From positions 1 through 41,074 of the forward strand of contig CAINWR010000027.1 in assembly GCA_903854535.1 (NCBI GenBank): a stretch of 41,074 bases of DNA. The letters are read 5' to 3'. A model generated the notes under the pieces. That model had not been told where the DNA came from, searched no databases, and worked only from the letters and a program-made list of their open reading frames with translations. Made by a program: the position numbers and the translations under genes. Below, one piece after another: positions 8,894 through 17,288 of the stretch. Numbering within the stretch: the stretch's first letter is position 1; every line of letters begins with the position of its first letter. This stretch comes from Candidatus Staskawiczbacteria bacterium. GTDB lineage: Bacteria; Patescibacteriota; Minisyncoccia; Minisyncoccales; Staskawiczbacteraceae.

Positions 8894-9880
8894 CTATTTA
8901 ATTTCTTCTTTTTCTACTTTTACTTTTTCAAATTCTTGCAAGCTGGTTAAAAGGCCATTTTTAGCTCCAGTTTGAGATAAGCAACTTGTAGAATTAGCAA
9001 TGCCAAGCTGAATGGCTTTCTCAATATTACCATTTTCTTTAATAAATGCTGATACAAATCCAGAAGCAAAAGCATCACCAGCTCCTACTGTATCAGCTAC
9101 TTGGGTTTTAAGAGTTTTAGCTGAATAAATGAATTCTCCATCAGAAACTACTACACCATCTTTGCCTTTAGTCATAATTGCAATTCCTGGGCAAAGTTTA
9201 TCTAATTTTTCAAAAATTTGTTTTTCTTTTTTAAATGGAATCTTAGTAAGAAAAGAAGCTTCTTCTTGATTGAGAATTAAAATATCTATTTTAGCTAATA
9301 TTTTTTTAAGTAAAGCTTTTGGTAAAGATAATTGAGAGTGACCTGGATTAGCAACTGTTTTTATGTTATTTTCTTTAGCAAAATCCACAATAGCTTCAAA
9401 GTTATTGCACAAATCTCCAGCAAGTGGAGCTAAATAAAACCATCTTGTTTCTCTTATGTCTTGCCAAGGAATCATATCTTTGTGCAAAAGCTCAGAAGCT
9501 CCTCTGTATACAAATATAGTGCGATCTTCTTTGAGCCCAGAAAGCACTACAGAGTGGCTGGTGGCTCTTTCAGAAAATCTTTTTACAAAACGAATATCTA
9601 CATTAAATTTAGAAAGTTCATCAATCAGAGCTGTTCCCGAAACATCAAGCCCTACTGCTCCGCAAAAAGCAGTTAAAAATCCTTGCTTAGCAAATCCAGC
9701 TGCTGTATTAGTTCCACCTCCACCAGAAGAAAAGTGCATTTCTTCTACATCAACTTTACTGCCCAATCCAAAGCAAACTCCTTTGCCAGTAATAAATTTT
9801 GTTGATCCTAAAATTTTAAACTTTTCAGGTTTAATGTATATATCCTGAATAGCTGACCCAAATGTAATTATATCGTACAT
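8894..9880 (-). CDS. PfkB-family carbohydrate kinase
   Basis: GGGGTNTAAGFAKQG and C-terminal DTVGAGDAFASGF. Confidence 0.88.
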   Translation of the reverse strand: MYDIITFGSAIQDIYIKPEKFKILGSTKFITGKGVCFGLGSKVDVEEMHFSSGGGGTNTAAGFAKQGFLTAFCGAVGLDVSGTALIDELSKFNVDIRFVKRFSERATSHSVVLSGLKEDRTIFVYRGASELLHKDMIPWQDIRETRWFYLAPLAGDLCNNFEAIVDFAKENNIKTVANPGHSQLSLPKALLKKILAKIDILILNQEEASFLTKIPFKKEKQIFEKLDKLCPGIAIMTKGKDGVVVSDGEFIYSAKTLKTQVADTVGAGDAFASGFVSAFIKENGNIEKAIQLGIANSTSCLSQTGAKNGLLTSLQEFEKVKVEKEEIK

Positions 9881-9951
9881 TTTTGTGAATTTTCAATTTT
9901 AAATTTCTAATTTTCAATAAATTTTTCAATTAGACAATTTTCAATTGAATT

Positions 9952-10632
9952 TTAAATATGTTCTTTTACGCAATCAAGAGAGAGGTTTTTAAACTTATTT
10001 ATTGCTTGTTTGTTGAATAAATTTTCCTGCCTTAAAAATGGTTTGATTATTCTTAATGCAAACGCCCAAGCCTTTCTTTCTGATAACACAATTTCTTGAT
10101 TTGTATTTGTTTTTCTAAATGGTTTTCCATATTTCTCTGGCTCTGCGTGAATATGACCAATTTCATGTAATAATGCAAGTATTACTTTTGGTTCTGTTAT
10201 GTCTCCATAAACAGTTACGATTTTTTCTTCAGGGTATTCGCCACTTTTTTCTAAATCATTAGATTTTGGATCAAATAAAGCTCGGCAATCTTCTGGCATA
10301 ATATCCATTATATTTATTTCATAGTCATCAATTTTTAAAATTAGGTGGCTAATTTCTAAAAAAAATCTTTTTTGTTCCTCATCTGAAAAATATGCAGATG
10401 TTCTATACTCAATAAGTAAGGTGATGCCCCCATTTTTAATTTCCATTCCACAAACCTCGTCATATTTTACTTCGCCAATTTTTTGCGATAGAAAAATTAA
10501 AGCACCCCTAGTTGCTTCTTGTTCTTTTGGGTTGCTTATTCTTTGTTTAATAATTTTTTCTACTCCTTCTGATATTGGGTAGGAATTTTCTAATTTTAGC
10601 CCTTCATTTTCTCGTTCAATTGGTTCTTTCAT
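9952..10632 (-). CDS. Hypothetical protein with HExxH-like zinc peptidase motif
   Basis: ALLHEIGHIHAEP. Confidence 0.55.
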   Translation of the reverse strand: MKEPIERENEGLKLENSYPISEGVEKIIKQRISNPKEQEATRGALIFLSQKIGEVKYDEVCGMEIKNGGITLLIEYRTSAYFSDEEQKRFFLEISHLILKIDDYEINIMDIMPEDCRALFDPKSNDLEKSGEYPEEKIVTVYGDITEPKVILALLHEIGHIHAEPEKYGKPFRKTNTNQEIVLSERKAWAFALRIIKPFLRQENLFNKQAINKFKNLSLDCVKEHI

Positions 10633-10660
10633 AATTTTTTATTTAATTTAAATTTGTCCC

Positions 10661-10688
10661 TTGACAAGAAGTTTTAATTTGCTATAAT
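10661..10688 (+). promoter_or_regulatory. Consensus sigma70 promoter TTGACA-16-TATAAT with no downstream ORF
   Basis: Exact -35 and -10 hexamers read directly. Confidence 0.8.
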
Positions 10689-10694
10689 TAATCT

Positions 10695-10766
10695 ACAAAC
10701 GGCTTCGGCCCTCTCTTGCTTAAAAACAAGAGTAACTATCTGAGAAGCGCTATAAGCGCTTCTTTT
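10695..10766 (+). ncRNA. Candidate small RNA antisense to the 3' end of the MazF-like gene
   Basis: Consensus promoter, GGCTTCGGCC tetraloop hairpin, CTCTTG..CAAGAG hairpin, then 9-bp AGAAGCGCT-ATA-AGCGCTTCT plus T-run. No ATG-initiated ORF on + strand. Confidence 0.55.
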
Positions 10767-11113
10767 AGTTTGGTAAAATTATTCTCGCTCATTGTATCAA
10801 TTTTATACTGTAATCTTTTTGTGTCTATCAATCTAATTTGTGACAATATCGCTACGCTTTGATTTGAAATTTTAAAGTAGTATTTTCCTATTTTATCGGT
10901 TCTAGTTAGTGGTAATATCCATGCTACATCATTATTAAATTTTAGTAAAATAACTGCAGGTCGCAAAAAATTTTCACCACTGCCATCTTGTTCAAATCCA
11001 ACATTTTCTCCAAGCGAAGCAAACCAAATTTCTCGTTCATGAAAAAATGGACGTTTTTTATCGTTATGGATTTTTGATTTTCTATCGTGCCATTTTTTAT
11101 AATCCTTTTTCAT
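10736..11113 (-). CDS. PemK/MazF-like protein
   Basis: REIWFASLGENVGFEQDGSGENFLRPAVIL..ILPLT..SQIRLIDTKRL. Confidence 0.75.
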   Translation of the reverse strand: MKKDYKKWHDRKSKIHNDKKRPFFHEREIWFASLGENVGFEQDGSGENFLRPAVILLKFNNDVAWILPLTRTDKIGKYYFKISNQSVAILSQIRLIDTKRLQYKIDTMSENNFTKLKEALIALLR

Positions 11114-11115
11114 TT

Positions 11116-13569
11116 CTATTTTTGTAATTTTTTTTCAAGAGCTGATATGGCGATTTTGGTTTTTAAAACTGCATCGGGGGAGAGGGATAAAGACTCTATT
11201 CCTTTTTCTACTAAGAACTCTGCAAAGTCTGGGAAAGTAGATGGGCCGTCGCCACAAATTCCAATATATTTGTCATTGTTTTTACAAACTCTTATTGCTT
11301 CTTCAAAAAGTTCTTTGGTAGCTTCATTTTTTTCATTGCCAATATGAGCTATTTCTCCATTATCACGATCTAAGCCCAAGGTCAATTGAGTCAAATCATT
11401 TGATCCTATAGAAAATCCATCAAAAATTTCTAAAAACTTTTCAGCTAAAATCACATTAGCTGGGATTTCACACATAACATAAATTTTTAATCCAGATTCT
11501 TGAGATAACCCATTCTCCTTCATTATGGCAATAACTTTTTTACCCTCTTCTACGGTCCTACAAAATGGAATCATAACTTGCACATTATCAAGCCCATATT
11601 CTTCTCTTACTTTTTTGATAGCCCTACACTCTAAAGCAAAAGCATCTTTGAATTTTGGATCATAGTAGCGCGAAGCTCCGCGAAAACCAATCATAGGGTT
11701 TTCTTCTTTTGGCTCAAAAGTTTCTCCCCCAACAAGCGACCTATATTCATTGGTTTTAAAATCTGAAAATCTTACAATCACTTGTTTTGGATAAAATGCT
11801 GCCCCTATTTTACCAATACCTTGAGCTAATTTATCAATATAAAATTGTATCTTACTCGCCTCGCGTCGAAGCGGGTCATCCCATCCTGCTGTAATTTTAT
11901 CTACTTGAGTTTTTGTTTTTTTATCTAATTTATTATAATTTAAAAGAGCAAGCGGGTGTACTTTTATATAATTGGCAATTATGAATTCTTCGCGAGCAAG
12001 CCCCACGCCATCATTTGGAATAAAGCTTAAGGCAAAAGCATGATCTGGCTCTCCCAAGTTCATAGTAATTTTGGTTTTGGTTTTTTCTATATTAGATATA
12101 TCTGTTTTTTTAATTTCAAAAGGTATTATGCCCTCATAAACTTTCCCTTCTTCGCCTTCTGCACAAGAAACTGTAATTTCTTGCCCAGATTTTATTTTTT
12201 TAGATCCTGTAACAGACCCAACCACAACAGGAATACCAAGCTCTCTTCCAATTATTGCAGCATGGCAAGTTCTACCACCTCTATCTGTGACAATAGCTGA
12301 AGCTATTTTCATAGCAGGCACCCAATCTGGATCTGTCATTTCAGTTACTAAAACTTCCCCAGCTTTAAATTCTGCTACATTTTTTACATCTTTTATTACG
12401 TGAGCTTTCCCTTGCCCAATTTTATTTCCCACACTAAGGCCTATTACTATAGTTTGTAGTTTATGATTTATAGTTTGTAGTTTATACTCCTCTAGTACAC
12501 TTAAATTTTTTTTGCTTTGAACTGTTTCTGGTCTTGCTTGTACAATAAATAATTTTCCTGTTTTTCCATCTTTAGCCCATTCCATATCCATAGATTTTTT
12601 GTAATGTTCTTCAACTATTATTGCCCATTTTGCTAATTGCAAAGCTTCATCATCTGATATAGAAAAACTTTCACGTTCTTTTTTGCTTGTAATAATATTT
12701 TTTGTTGGATCTTTGGCTTTGGTGTTTGGATTATAAACTAATTTTTCTTCTTTAACTCCTAGTTTCTTATCTATAACTGGTTTAAAACCCTTTTTAAGCG
12801 TAGTTTCGAAAATATAAAATTGATCAGGATCAACTCTTCCTTTTACTATATGTTCTCCTAATCCATAGCTAGCATTAATAAGCACTACATCACCAAATCC
12901 AGATTCAGTATCACAAGAAAACATAATTCCAGAAACTCCAAGATCAGATCTTACCATTTTTTGTATTCCTACAGATGAACCTACTTTGAGTTGATCAAGT
13001 CCAAGCTGATTTCTGTAAACAATAGCTCTATCTGTAAAGAAAGAAGAAAAACAATCTTTGACTGCTTTAACTAATCTCTCATGGCCAGAGATATTTAAAT
13101 AGGTCTCAAATTGCCCAGCGAAAGAAGCATCTGGATTATCTTCTGCAACTCCTGAAGTTCTTACTGCTACATCAGTATTTTCAAATTGTTCTGAGCTTGT
13201 TGAAGGGTATTTTTTTGACAAATCATCATAAGCATCAAATAATTCTTTTTGCAAATCTTCTGGTAATTCTGCGTTTAGTAATAAATCTCTGCAAGCCTTA
13301 CCAACTTGTTGGACGCTTTTTACATTTTTAGGATCTAAAGTTTTAAAGACATTATTAAGTTTTTCTTCTAATCCATTTTCTTTGATAAACTTCCAATAGA
13401 AATTTGTAGTTAAAGCAAATCCATCTGGTACAGCAACCCCTTTTGAAGTAAGCTGTGTAAACATTTCACCTAAGCTTGCATTTTTTCCACCAACTAGCGG
13501 GACATCAGTCATTCTTAATTCTGAAAAGTGTAAAATATTTTTTTGATCTCTATTTATTTCATTTGCCAT
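11116..13569 (-). CDS. ppsA: Phosphoenolpyruvate synthase (pyruvate, water dikinase)
   Basis: VGGKNASLGEM, DRGGRTCHAAIIGRELGIPVVVG, C-terminal PEP-utilising TIM barrel (SIGSNDLTQLTLGLDRD). Confidence 0.95.
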   Translation of the reverse strand: MANEINRDQKNILHFSELRMTDVPLVGGKNASLGEMFTQLTSKGVAVPDGFALTTNFYWKFIKENGLEEKLNNVFKTLDPKNVKSVQQVGKACRDLLLNAELPEDLQKELFDAYDDLSKKYPSTSSEQFENTDVAVRTSGVAEDNPDASFAGQFETYLNISGHERLVKAVKDCFSSFFTDRAIVYRNQLGLDQLKVGSSVGIQKMVRSDLGVSGIMFSCDTESGFGDVVLINASYGLGEHIVKGRVDPDQFYIFETTLKKGFKPVIDKKLGVKEEKLVYNPNTKAKDPTKNIITSKKERESFSISDDEALQLAKWAIIVEEHYKKSMDMEWAKDGKTGKLFIVQARPETVQSKKNLSVLEEYKLQTINHKLQTIVIGLSVGNKIGQGKAHVIKDVKNVAEFKAGEVLVTEMTDPDWVPAMKIASAIVTDRGGRTCHAAIIGRELGIPVVVGSVTGSKKIKSGQEITVSCAEGEEGKVYEGIIPFEIKKTDISNIEKTKTKITMNLGEPDHAFALSFIPNDGVGLAREEFIIANYIKVHPLALLNYNKLDKKTKTQVDKITAGWDDPLRREASKIQFYIDKLAQGIGKIGAAFYPKQVIVRFSDFKTNEYRSLVGGETFEPKEENPMIGFRGASRYYDPKFKDAFALECRAIKKVREEYGLDNVQVMIPFCRTVEEGKKVIAIMKENGLSQESGLKIYVMCEIPANVILAEKFLEIFDGFSIGSNDLTQLTLGLDRDNGEIAHIGNEKNEATKELFEEAIRVCKNNDKYIGICGDGPSTFPDFAEFLVEKGIESLSLSPDAVLKTKIAISALEKKLQK
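12448..12487. repeat. Two tandem copies of a roughly 21-nt unit (TATAGTTTGTAGTTTATGATT) in the ppsA linker
   Basis: Encodes KLQTINHKLQTI. Confidence 0.7.
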
Positions 13570-13623
13570 AATTTTTTATATTTTAAAAAATAATATTCAT
13601 TAATTATATCTTTTTGTAGGGAA

Positions 13624-13639
13624 GTCCGCAAACCTTGAC
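13624..13639 (+). repeat. GTCCGCAAACCTTGAC, copy 1
   Basis: Identical to 16337-16352; overlaps the putative -35 of the 13720 gene. Confidence 0.75.
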
Positions 13640-13719
13640 TTTTTATAAATTGTAGTATAAACTATATCTGTGGATCATTGACAACAATTTCTTGTTCTTG
13701 TGAATTTCCGGAGGATAAA

Positions 13720-14871
13720 GTGATTGATCAAGAACTTCAAGCAAAACTTGATGCCCTAAAAGAAATTAAGGGGCAGTACATGGTCGGATCCCAGACTGCT
13801 TACTGGTTTCTAAAGGCGCGGCGACACTATGACAACTTGTGCAATCGTCTCCACAAGTTGGGGTGCAACATCAGTGTAAACGAAGCGTCTTTGGTAACCG
13901 GCAACATCTTGACCGCATCGAAGACTGCAATAGCGATGACCTTGGTTGTAAACAGCACCATGGATCATCCGTATGTTGGTCTCGACACCTGTGTCCATGC
14001 ATTTGTACTCCCGACGCTACTTCAAGAAAGGAAAACAAAAATAAATAACTTGCATCAAGTCGGCGAAGTGGTCTGGACAGTCGATCCGTTGCCGATTTTC
14101 AAGCTCGTGCTAGACGAGTCTCGGGCGACAGACATATCGCCAGAATTCTCGGTTGGCGCGGTGCTTAAGCTCTTACTTTCGGATGTCGCACGACATGTAA
14201 AGTTCTTGGTCTGTTGCAGGACCGGAGAAAGAGTTTCTCTTTCAAACGTGGCGGAGAGAACGGAATTCCGCAATGCCCGCCGGGATACTCTTGAAGATCT
14301 GATTTTGCAAAGATTGGAATACCTTAATACGTTAGATGATGAAGTGGCCGAGGAAATTGACGAAGATTATCTTCGCCTCGTCCGGCAACTTTCAGAATCT
14401 TACGATCAAAAAGATCTTTCACAGTGCCATCTGATAATGCAGGTGATAACGGTGAGGGAAATCACTCAATCGCTCGAAATGGAAATGGTCACGGTGGTTC
14501 GCGAAAGTTGCTTGCAAGAAGAATGCCTGCTTCTGCTCGGGGTTGAGCAAATCTTTGCCAGAGCCGAAGCAGAGTATACTCTCGGCACGATCGATGTGGA
14601 GCGGCGTATAGCAGTGAATCTCGTCTATGAGCACATGCAATCAGTCGGAGAGATCACACGATCAGAGCAATCTGAGCAGTTGATCGACCTTGCGATTGCG
14701 GAGTTTCTCCGTAAAAGAGATGTTAGTAAAAGACGTCTTGCGCAGTTGGTTGATCTTGATGTTCCAGACCAGATCATTCGAGACGAGGAATATCTACTTA
14801 AAAAGCGACGATACTTTTATTTGTCGCTCAAGAAGAATCGGTCATGGCTGATTGCTTTCTTTGCCAGATGA
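13720..14871 (+). CDS. Orphan GC-richer hypothetical protein (cassette A), GTG start
   Basis: Open frame in ORF track from 13678; SD CCGGAGG sits 5 nt before an in-frame GTG at 13720. No family recognised. Confidence 0.7.
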   Translation: MIDQELQAKLDALKEIKGQYMVGSQTAYWFLKARRHYDNLCNRLHKLGCNISVNEASLVTGNILTASKTAIAMTLVVNSTMDHPYVGLDTCVHAFVLPTLLQERKTKINNLHQVGEVVWTVDPLPIFKLVLDESRATDISPEFSVGAVLKLLLSDVARHVKFLVCCRTGERVSLSNVAERTEFRNARRDTLEDLILQRLEYLNTLDDEVAEEIDEDYLRLVRQLSESYDQKDLSQCHLIMQVITVREITQSLEMEMVTVVRESCLQEECLLLLGVEQIFARAEAEYTLGTIDVERRIAVNLVYEHMQSVGEITRSEQSEQLIDLAIAEFLRKRDVSKRRLAQLVDLDVPDQIIRDEEYLLKKRRYFYLSLKKNRSWLIAFFAR

Positions 14872-14892
14872 GTTGCGATAGCTGGATACGTG

Positions 14893-14928
14893 GCCAGTGG
14901 GACGGGCAAACCGACCACTGGCTTTTTT
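14893..14928 (+). terminator. Terminator of cassette A
   Basis: GCCAGTGG..CCACTGGC-TTTTTT. Confidence 0.85.
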
Positions 14929-15056
14929 ATTTTAGCTTAGCTGTCTAAATACTTTGTGGGTACGATCGTAGTGACAAGGTGTTTTGCAAATTTTTGGGGA
15001 TTTTGGGATTTTATGGTATATTGTAAATAGTTCAAAATATAAAATAAAAATTTTCA

Positions 15057-15575
15057 ATGAAAAAGTTTTTTTTAGCAATATTGTTGTTTTTAGTAATAGC
15101 TATACCAGTGATGGCAGAAGAATGTCCTTTTGGCCTAAAAAATGATGCTTATCCTGGGCAATGTGGAAGATATATAGATAAAAATAAAGACGGCTATTGT
15201 GATTATTCTGAAAACGAAAATGAAGTTGTAAGTTCTACAAATGAAGAAATTAAAAAATCTCCATATAATTTTTTGGCAATTACTTTTATTACAATAGGAG
15301 TTTATATTATTTCTTGGCTTTTGGCAAAAAATAAAAAAATCACTGTAATTCAACATAGAAAATTTTGGAATATTTTGCTTTTAGCTTCTTTTATAATCAC
15401 CGCCATTACTTCTGTAGTTTATCTTTTGCGATTGGAATTTGGTATAGAAATAGGGGAAATTAAAGATTTATCTTTTTGGCACATAGAAATAGGTTATTTT
15501 ATGATTTTAGTTTCTATATTTCATAGTTTGTGGCATATTCCTTATTTTAAGACGATATTTTATGCAAGAAAATAA
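15057..15575 (+). CDS. Membrane protein with signal peptide and DKNKDGYCD acidic motif
   Basis: Signal sequence, CGRYIDKNKDGYCDYSE, three hydrophobic segments, HIEIGYFMILVSIFHSLWHIPYF. Confidence 0.6.
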   Translation: MKKFFLAILLFLVIAIPVMAEECPFGLKNDAYPGQCGRYIDKNKDGYCDYSENENEVVSSTNEEIKKSPYNFLAITFITIGVYIISWLLAKNKKITVIQHRKFWNILLLASFIITAITSVVYLLRLEFGIEIGEIKDLSFWHIEIGYFMILVSIFHSLWHIPYFKTIFYARK

Positions 15576-16296
15576 TATCAAAGAAATTGTAAAAGATGCT
15601 TACAAAAAAATAGCTACAGAAGATAAAAAATGTGGCTGTAGTTGTAGTAGTGCTAAAAATATTTCAAAAAGTATAGGATATACAGAAGAAGAATTGAAAA
15701 TTGTGGGCCAAGCAAATTTGGGTTTGGGGTGTGGCAATCCTTTGGCTTTTGGTAAAATAAAAGAAGGCGATATTGTGCTTGATTTAGGCTGTGGGGCTGG
15801 GATAGATGCAATTTTGGCAGCTAAAAAAGTTGGTAAAAATGGCAAAGTGATTGGCGTAGATATGACAGAGGAAATGATCAAAAAAGCTAAAGAAAACGCT
15901 AAAAACAGCGGAGTTGAAAATACAGATTTTTTATTAGGAGAAATTGAAAATTTGCCCTTGCCAGATAATTTTGTAGATACAATAATTACAAATTGCGTAA
16001 TAAATTTGACTCCAGACAAAGCCAAAACATTTTCAGAAGCTTATAGGGTTTTAAAGCCGGGCGGGCAAATTTATCTTTCTGATATTGTATTATTACAAGA
16101 ACTTACACAAGAGCAAAGAAATAACAATGAATTAATTTCTGGTTGCGTGGCAGGAGCTTTGTTGAGAGATGATTATTTGGCAAAAATAAAACAAGCAGGA
16201 TTTAACGTAAAAATTTTGCATGAAAATACGGGTATTAGCAAACAGCAATATAATGGAATTCCTTTGGAAAGCATAATGGTCCAATTAGTAAAATAA
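15562..16296 (+). CDS. arsM: Arsenite S-adenosylmethionine methyltransferase-like protein
   Basis: GLGCGNPLAFGKIKEGDIVLDLGCGAGIDAILAAKKVG; TNCVINLTPDK; GCVAGALLRDDY. Confidence 0.85.
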   Translation: MQENNIKEIVKDAYKKIATEDKKCGCSCSSAKNISKSIGYTEEELKIVGQANLGLGCGNPLAFGKIKEGDIVLDLGCGAGIDAILAAKKVGKNGKVIGVDMTEEMIKKAKENAKNSGVENTDFLLGEIENLPLPDNFVDTIITNCVINLTPDKAKTFSEAYRVLKPGGQIYLSDIVLLQELTQEQRNNNELISGCVAGALLRDDYLAKIKQAGFNVKILHENTGISKQQYNGIPLESIMVQLVK

Positions 16297-16336
16297 ATTT
16301 TAAAATTTGAAGCTGGGCTTAGTTCAGTTTTTTGTT

Positions 16337-16352
16337 GTCCGCAAACCTTGAC
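16337..16352 (+). repeat. GTCCGCAAACCTTGAC, copy 2
   Basis: Identical to 13624-13639. Confidence 0.75.
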
Positions 16353-16377
16353 ATAAATAACAATCATATGTTATTAT
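16348..16377 (+). promoter_or_regulatory. Putative promoter of the RHH gene
   Basis: TTGACA then TATTAT with 18-nt spacer (TTATTA with 17). Confidence 0.6.
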
Positions 16378-16416
16378 TAAATATGCATTTCAGACGACCT
16401 TAATGGGGAAAATTCG

Positions 16417-16584
16417 ATGTTTAAAGAAGTTTATTCAATTCGATTGTCATGTAACGTGAAGGCCCAACTCGATAAAGTTGCCGAGGCCGAAGAGCGTACC
16501 GTTTCTTGGTTGATTAATCGAGCCGTCAAAGAATTTCTTGCACGCAGAGAAGAAAATCAAGTAGCAGAGAAGCGCGGCAGCTGA
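16417..16584 (+). CDS. Ribbon-helix-helix (CopG/Arc-like) small DNA-binding protein, 55 aa (cassette B)
   Basis: MFKEVYSIRLSCNVKAQLDKVAEAEERTVSWLINRAVKEFLARREENQVAEKRGS; below the ORF-track length cutoff. Confidence 0.8.
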   Translation: MFKEVYSIRLSCNVKAQLDKVAEAEERTVSWLINRAVKEFLARREENQVAEKRGS

Positions 16585-16605
16585 ATCCAGCAGGAATTGC
16601 TATTG

Positions 16606-16658
16606 GCCGTTGAGCGGGGGAGAAGGACTAAAAATTCAAACCCCACCCAACGGCTTTT
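16606..16658 (+). terminator. Terminator of cassette B
   Basis: GCCGTTG..CAACGGC with inner GGGG/CCCC and T-run. Confidence 0.65.
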
Positions 16659-16686
16659 CTATTATATTTTTTTTGTTAAAATTATG

Positions 16687-16711
16687 AAAAAAGGCGACTT
16701 TGTGGGTCGCC
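16687..16711 (-). terminator. Terminator of cassette C
   Basis: GGCGAC-CCACAAA-GTCGCC-TTTTTT on the minus strand. Confidence 0.8.
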
Positions 16712-16735
16712 ACTGTGCACCGCTAAAGTTTTTTA

Positions 16736-17158
16736 TTAGCGGGCGCTCATTTCAAAAGACTCGATCCTTGTCTCGTGGTCTCTTGTTTTTTTGTGCAGAT
16801 AATTTATCCAACGGATTGCACTTAATATAAACTCCTCTTGTTTTTTCTGTTGAGAGATTTGCTCTTGGCACCACTGGCGAAGTTCACCATAGGTGCAAAC
16901 GCTTATCGGAATTTGGAGTGGTAGGAGGCCGATGTCATCTAAAATAATGCCAAAGAAATTGTCTGAAAGTTTTGCTATGCGTACCAATCTTACAGAATCG
17001 CAAGAAAATCTTTGTTCTCCAATTAGAATTATAGCTATGCCATGATTATTGCTGGCATATTTACCACCTAATTGAGAGCCTTCAAATAATTCCTCGCCAT
17101 TGCTTCCTTTAGGAAAAAGAATGATATTGTTAAAGGGTAATTGAATGGGTTCGATCAT
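16736..17158 (-). CDS. Orphan hypothetical protein, 140 aa (cassette C)
   Basis: ORF track extends to 17197; SD AAGGA precedes ATG at 17158. Confidence 0.65.
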   Translation of the reverse strand: MIEPIQLPFNNIILFPKGSNGEELFEGSQLGGKYASNNHGIAIILIGEQRFSCDSVRLVRIAKLSDNFFGIILDDIGLLPLQIPISVCTYGELRQWCQEQISQQKKQEEFILSAIRWINYLHKKTRDHETRIESFEMSAR

Positions 17159-17201
17159 TTTTTTGTTCCTTATAAAAGGGTAAGAAATTGTATGCATTTA
17201 T

Positions 17202-17230
17202 ATATTATGTTTTACATAGACTATTGTCAA
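17202..17230 (-). promoter_or_regulatory. Promoter of cassette C
   Basis: TTGACA-17-TAATAT on the minus strand. Confidence 0.7.
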
Positions 17231-17252
17231 TAGTAAAAAAGTTTGATATTAT
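17224..17252 (+). promoter_or_regulatory. Putative promoter of tig
   Basis: TTGTCA-17-TATTAT; the -35 overlaps that of the divergent promoter. Confidence 0.6.
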
Positions 17253-17288
17253 TAGAAATTGTTATAATTAAATAAAATGTAAATATAT

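Noticed and set aside
12040-12300. Antisense ORFs inside ppsA and other host genes (also 9456-9848, 6790-7146, 17439-17711, 24241-24549)
   Set aside because: Shadow frames opposite well-supported genes with low-complexity translations.
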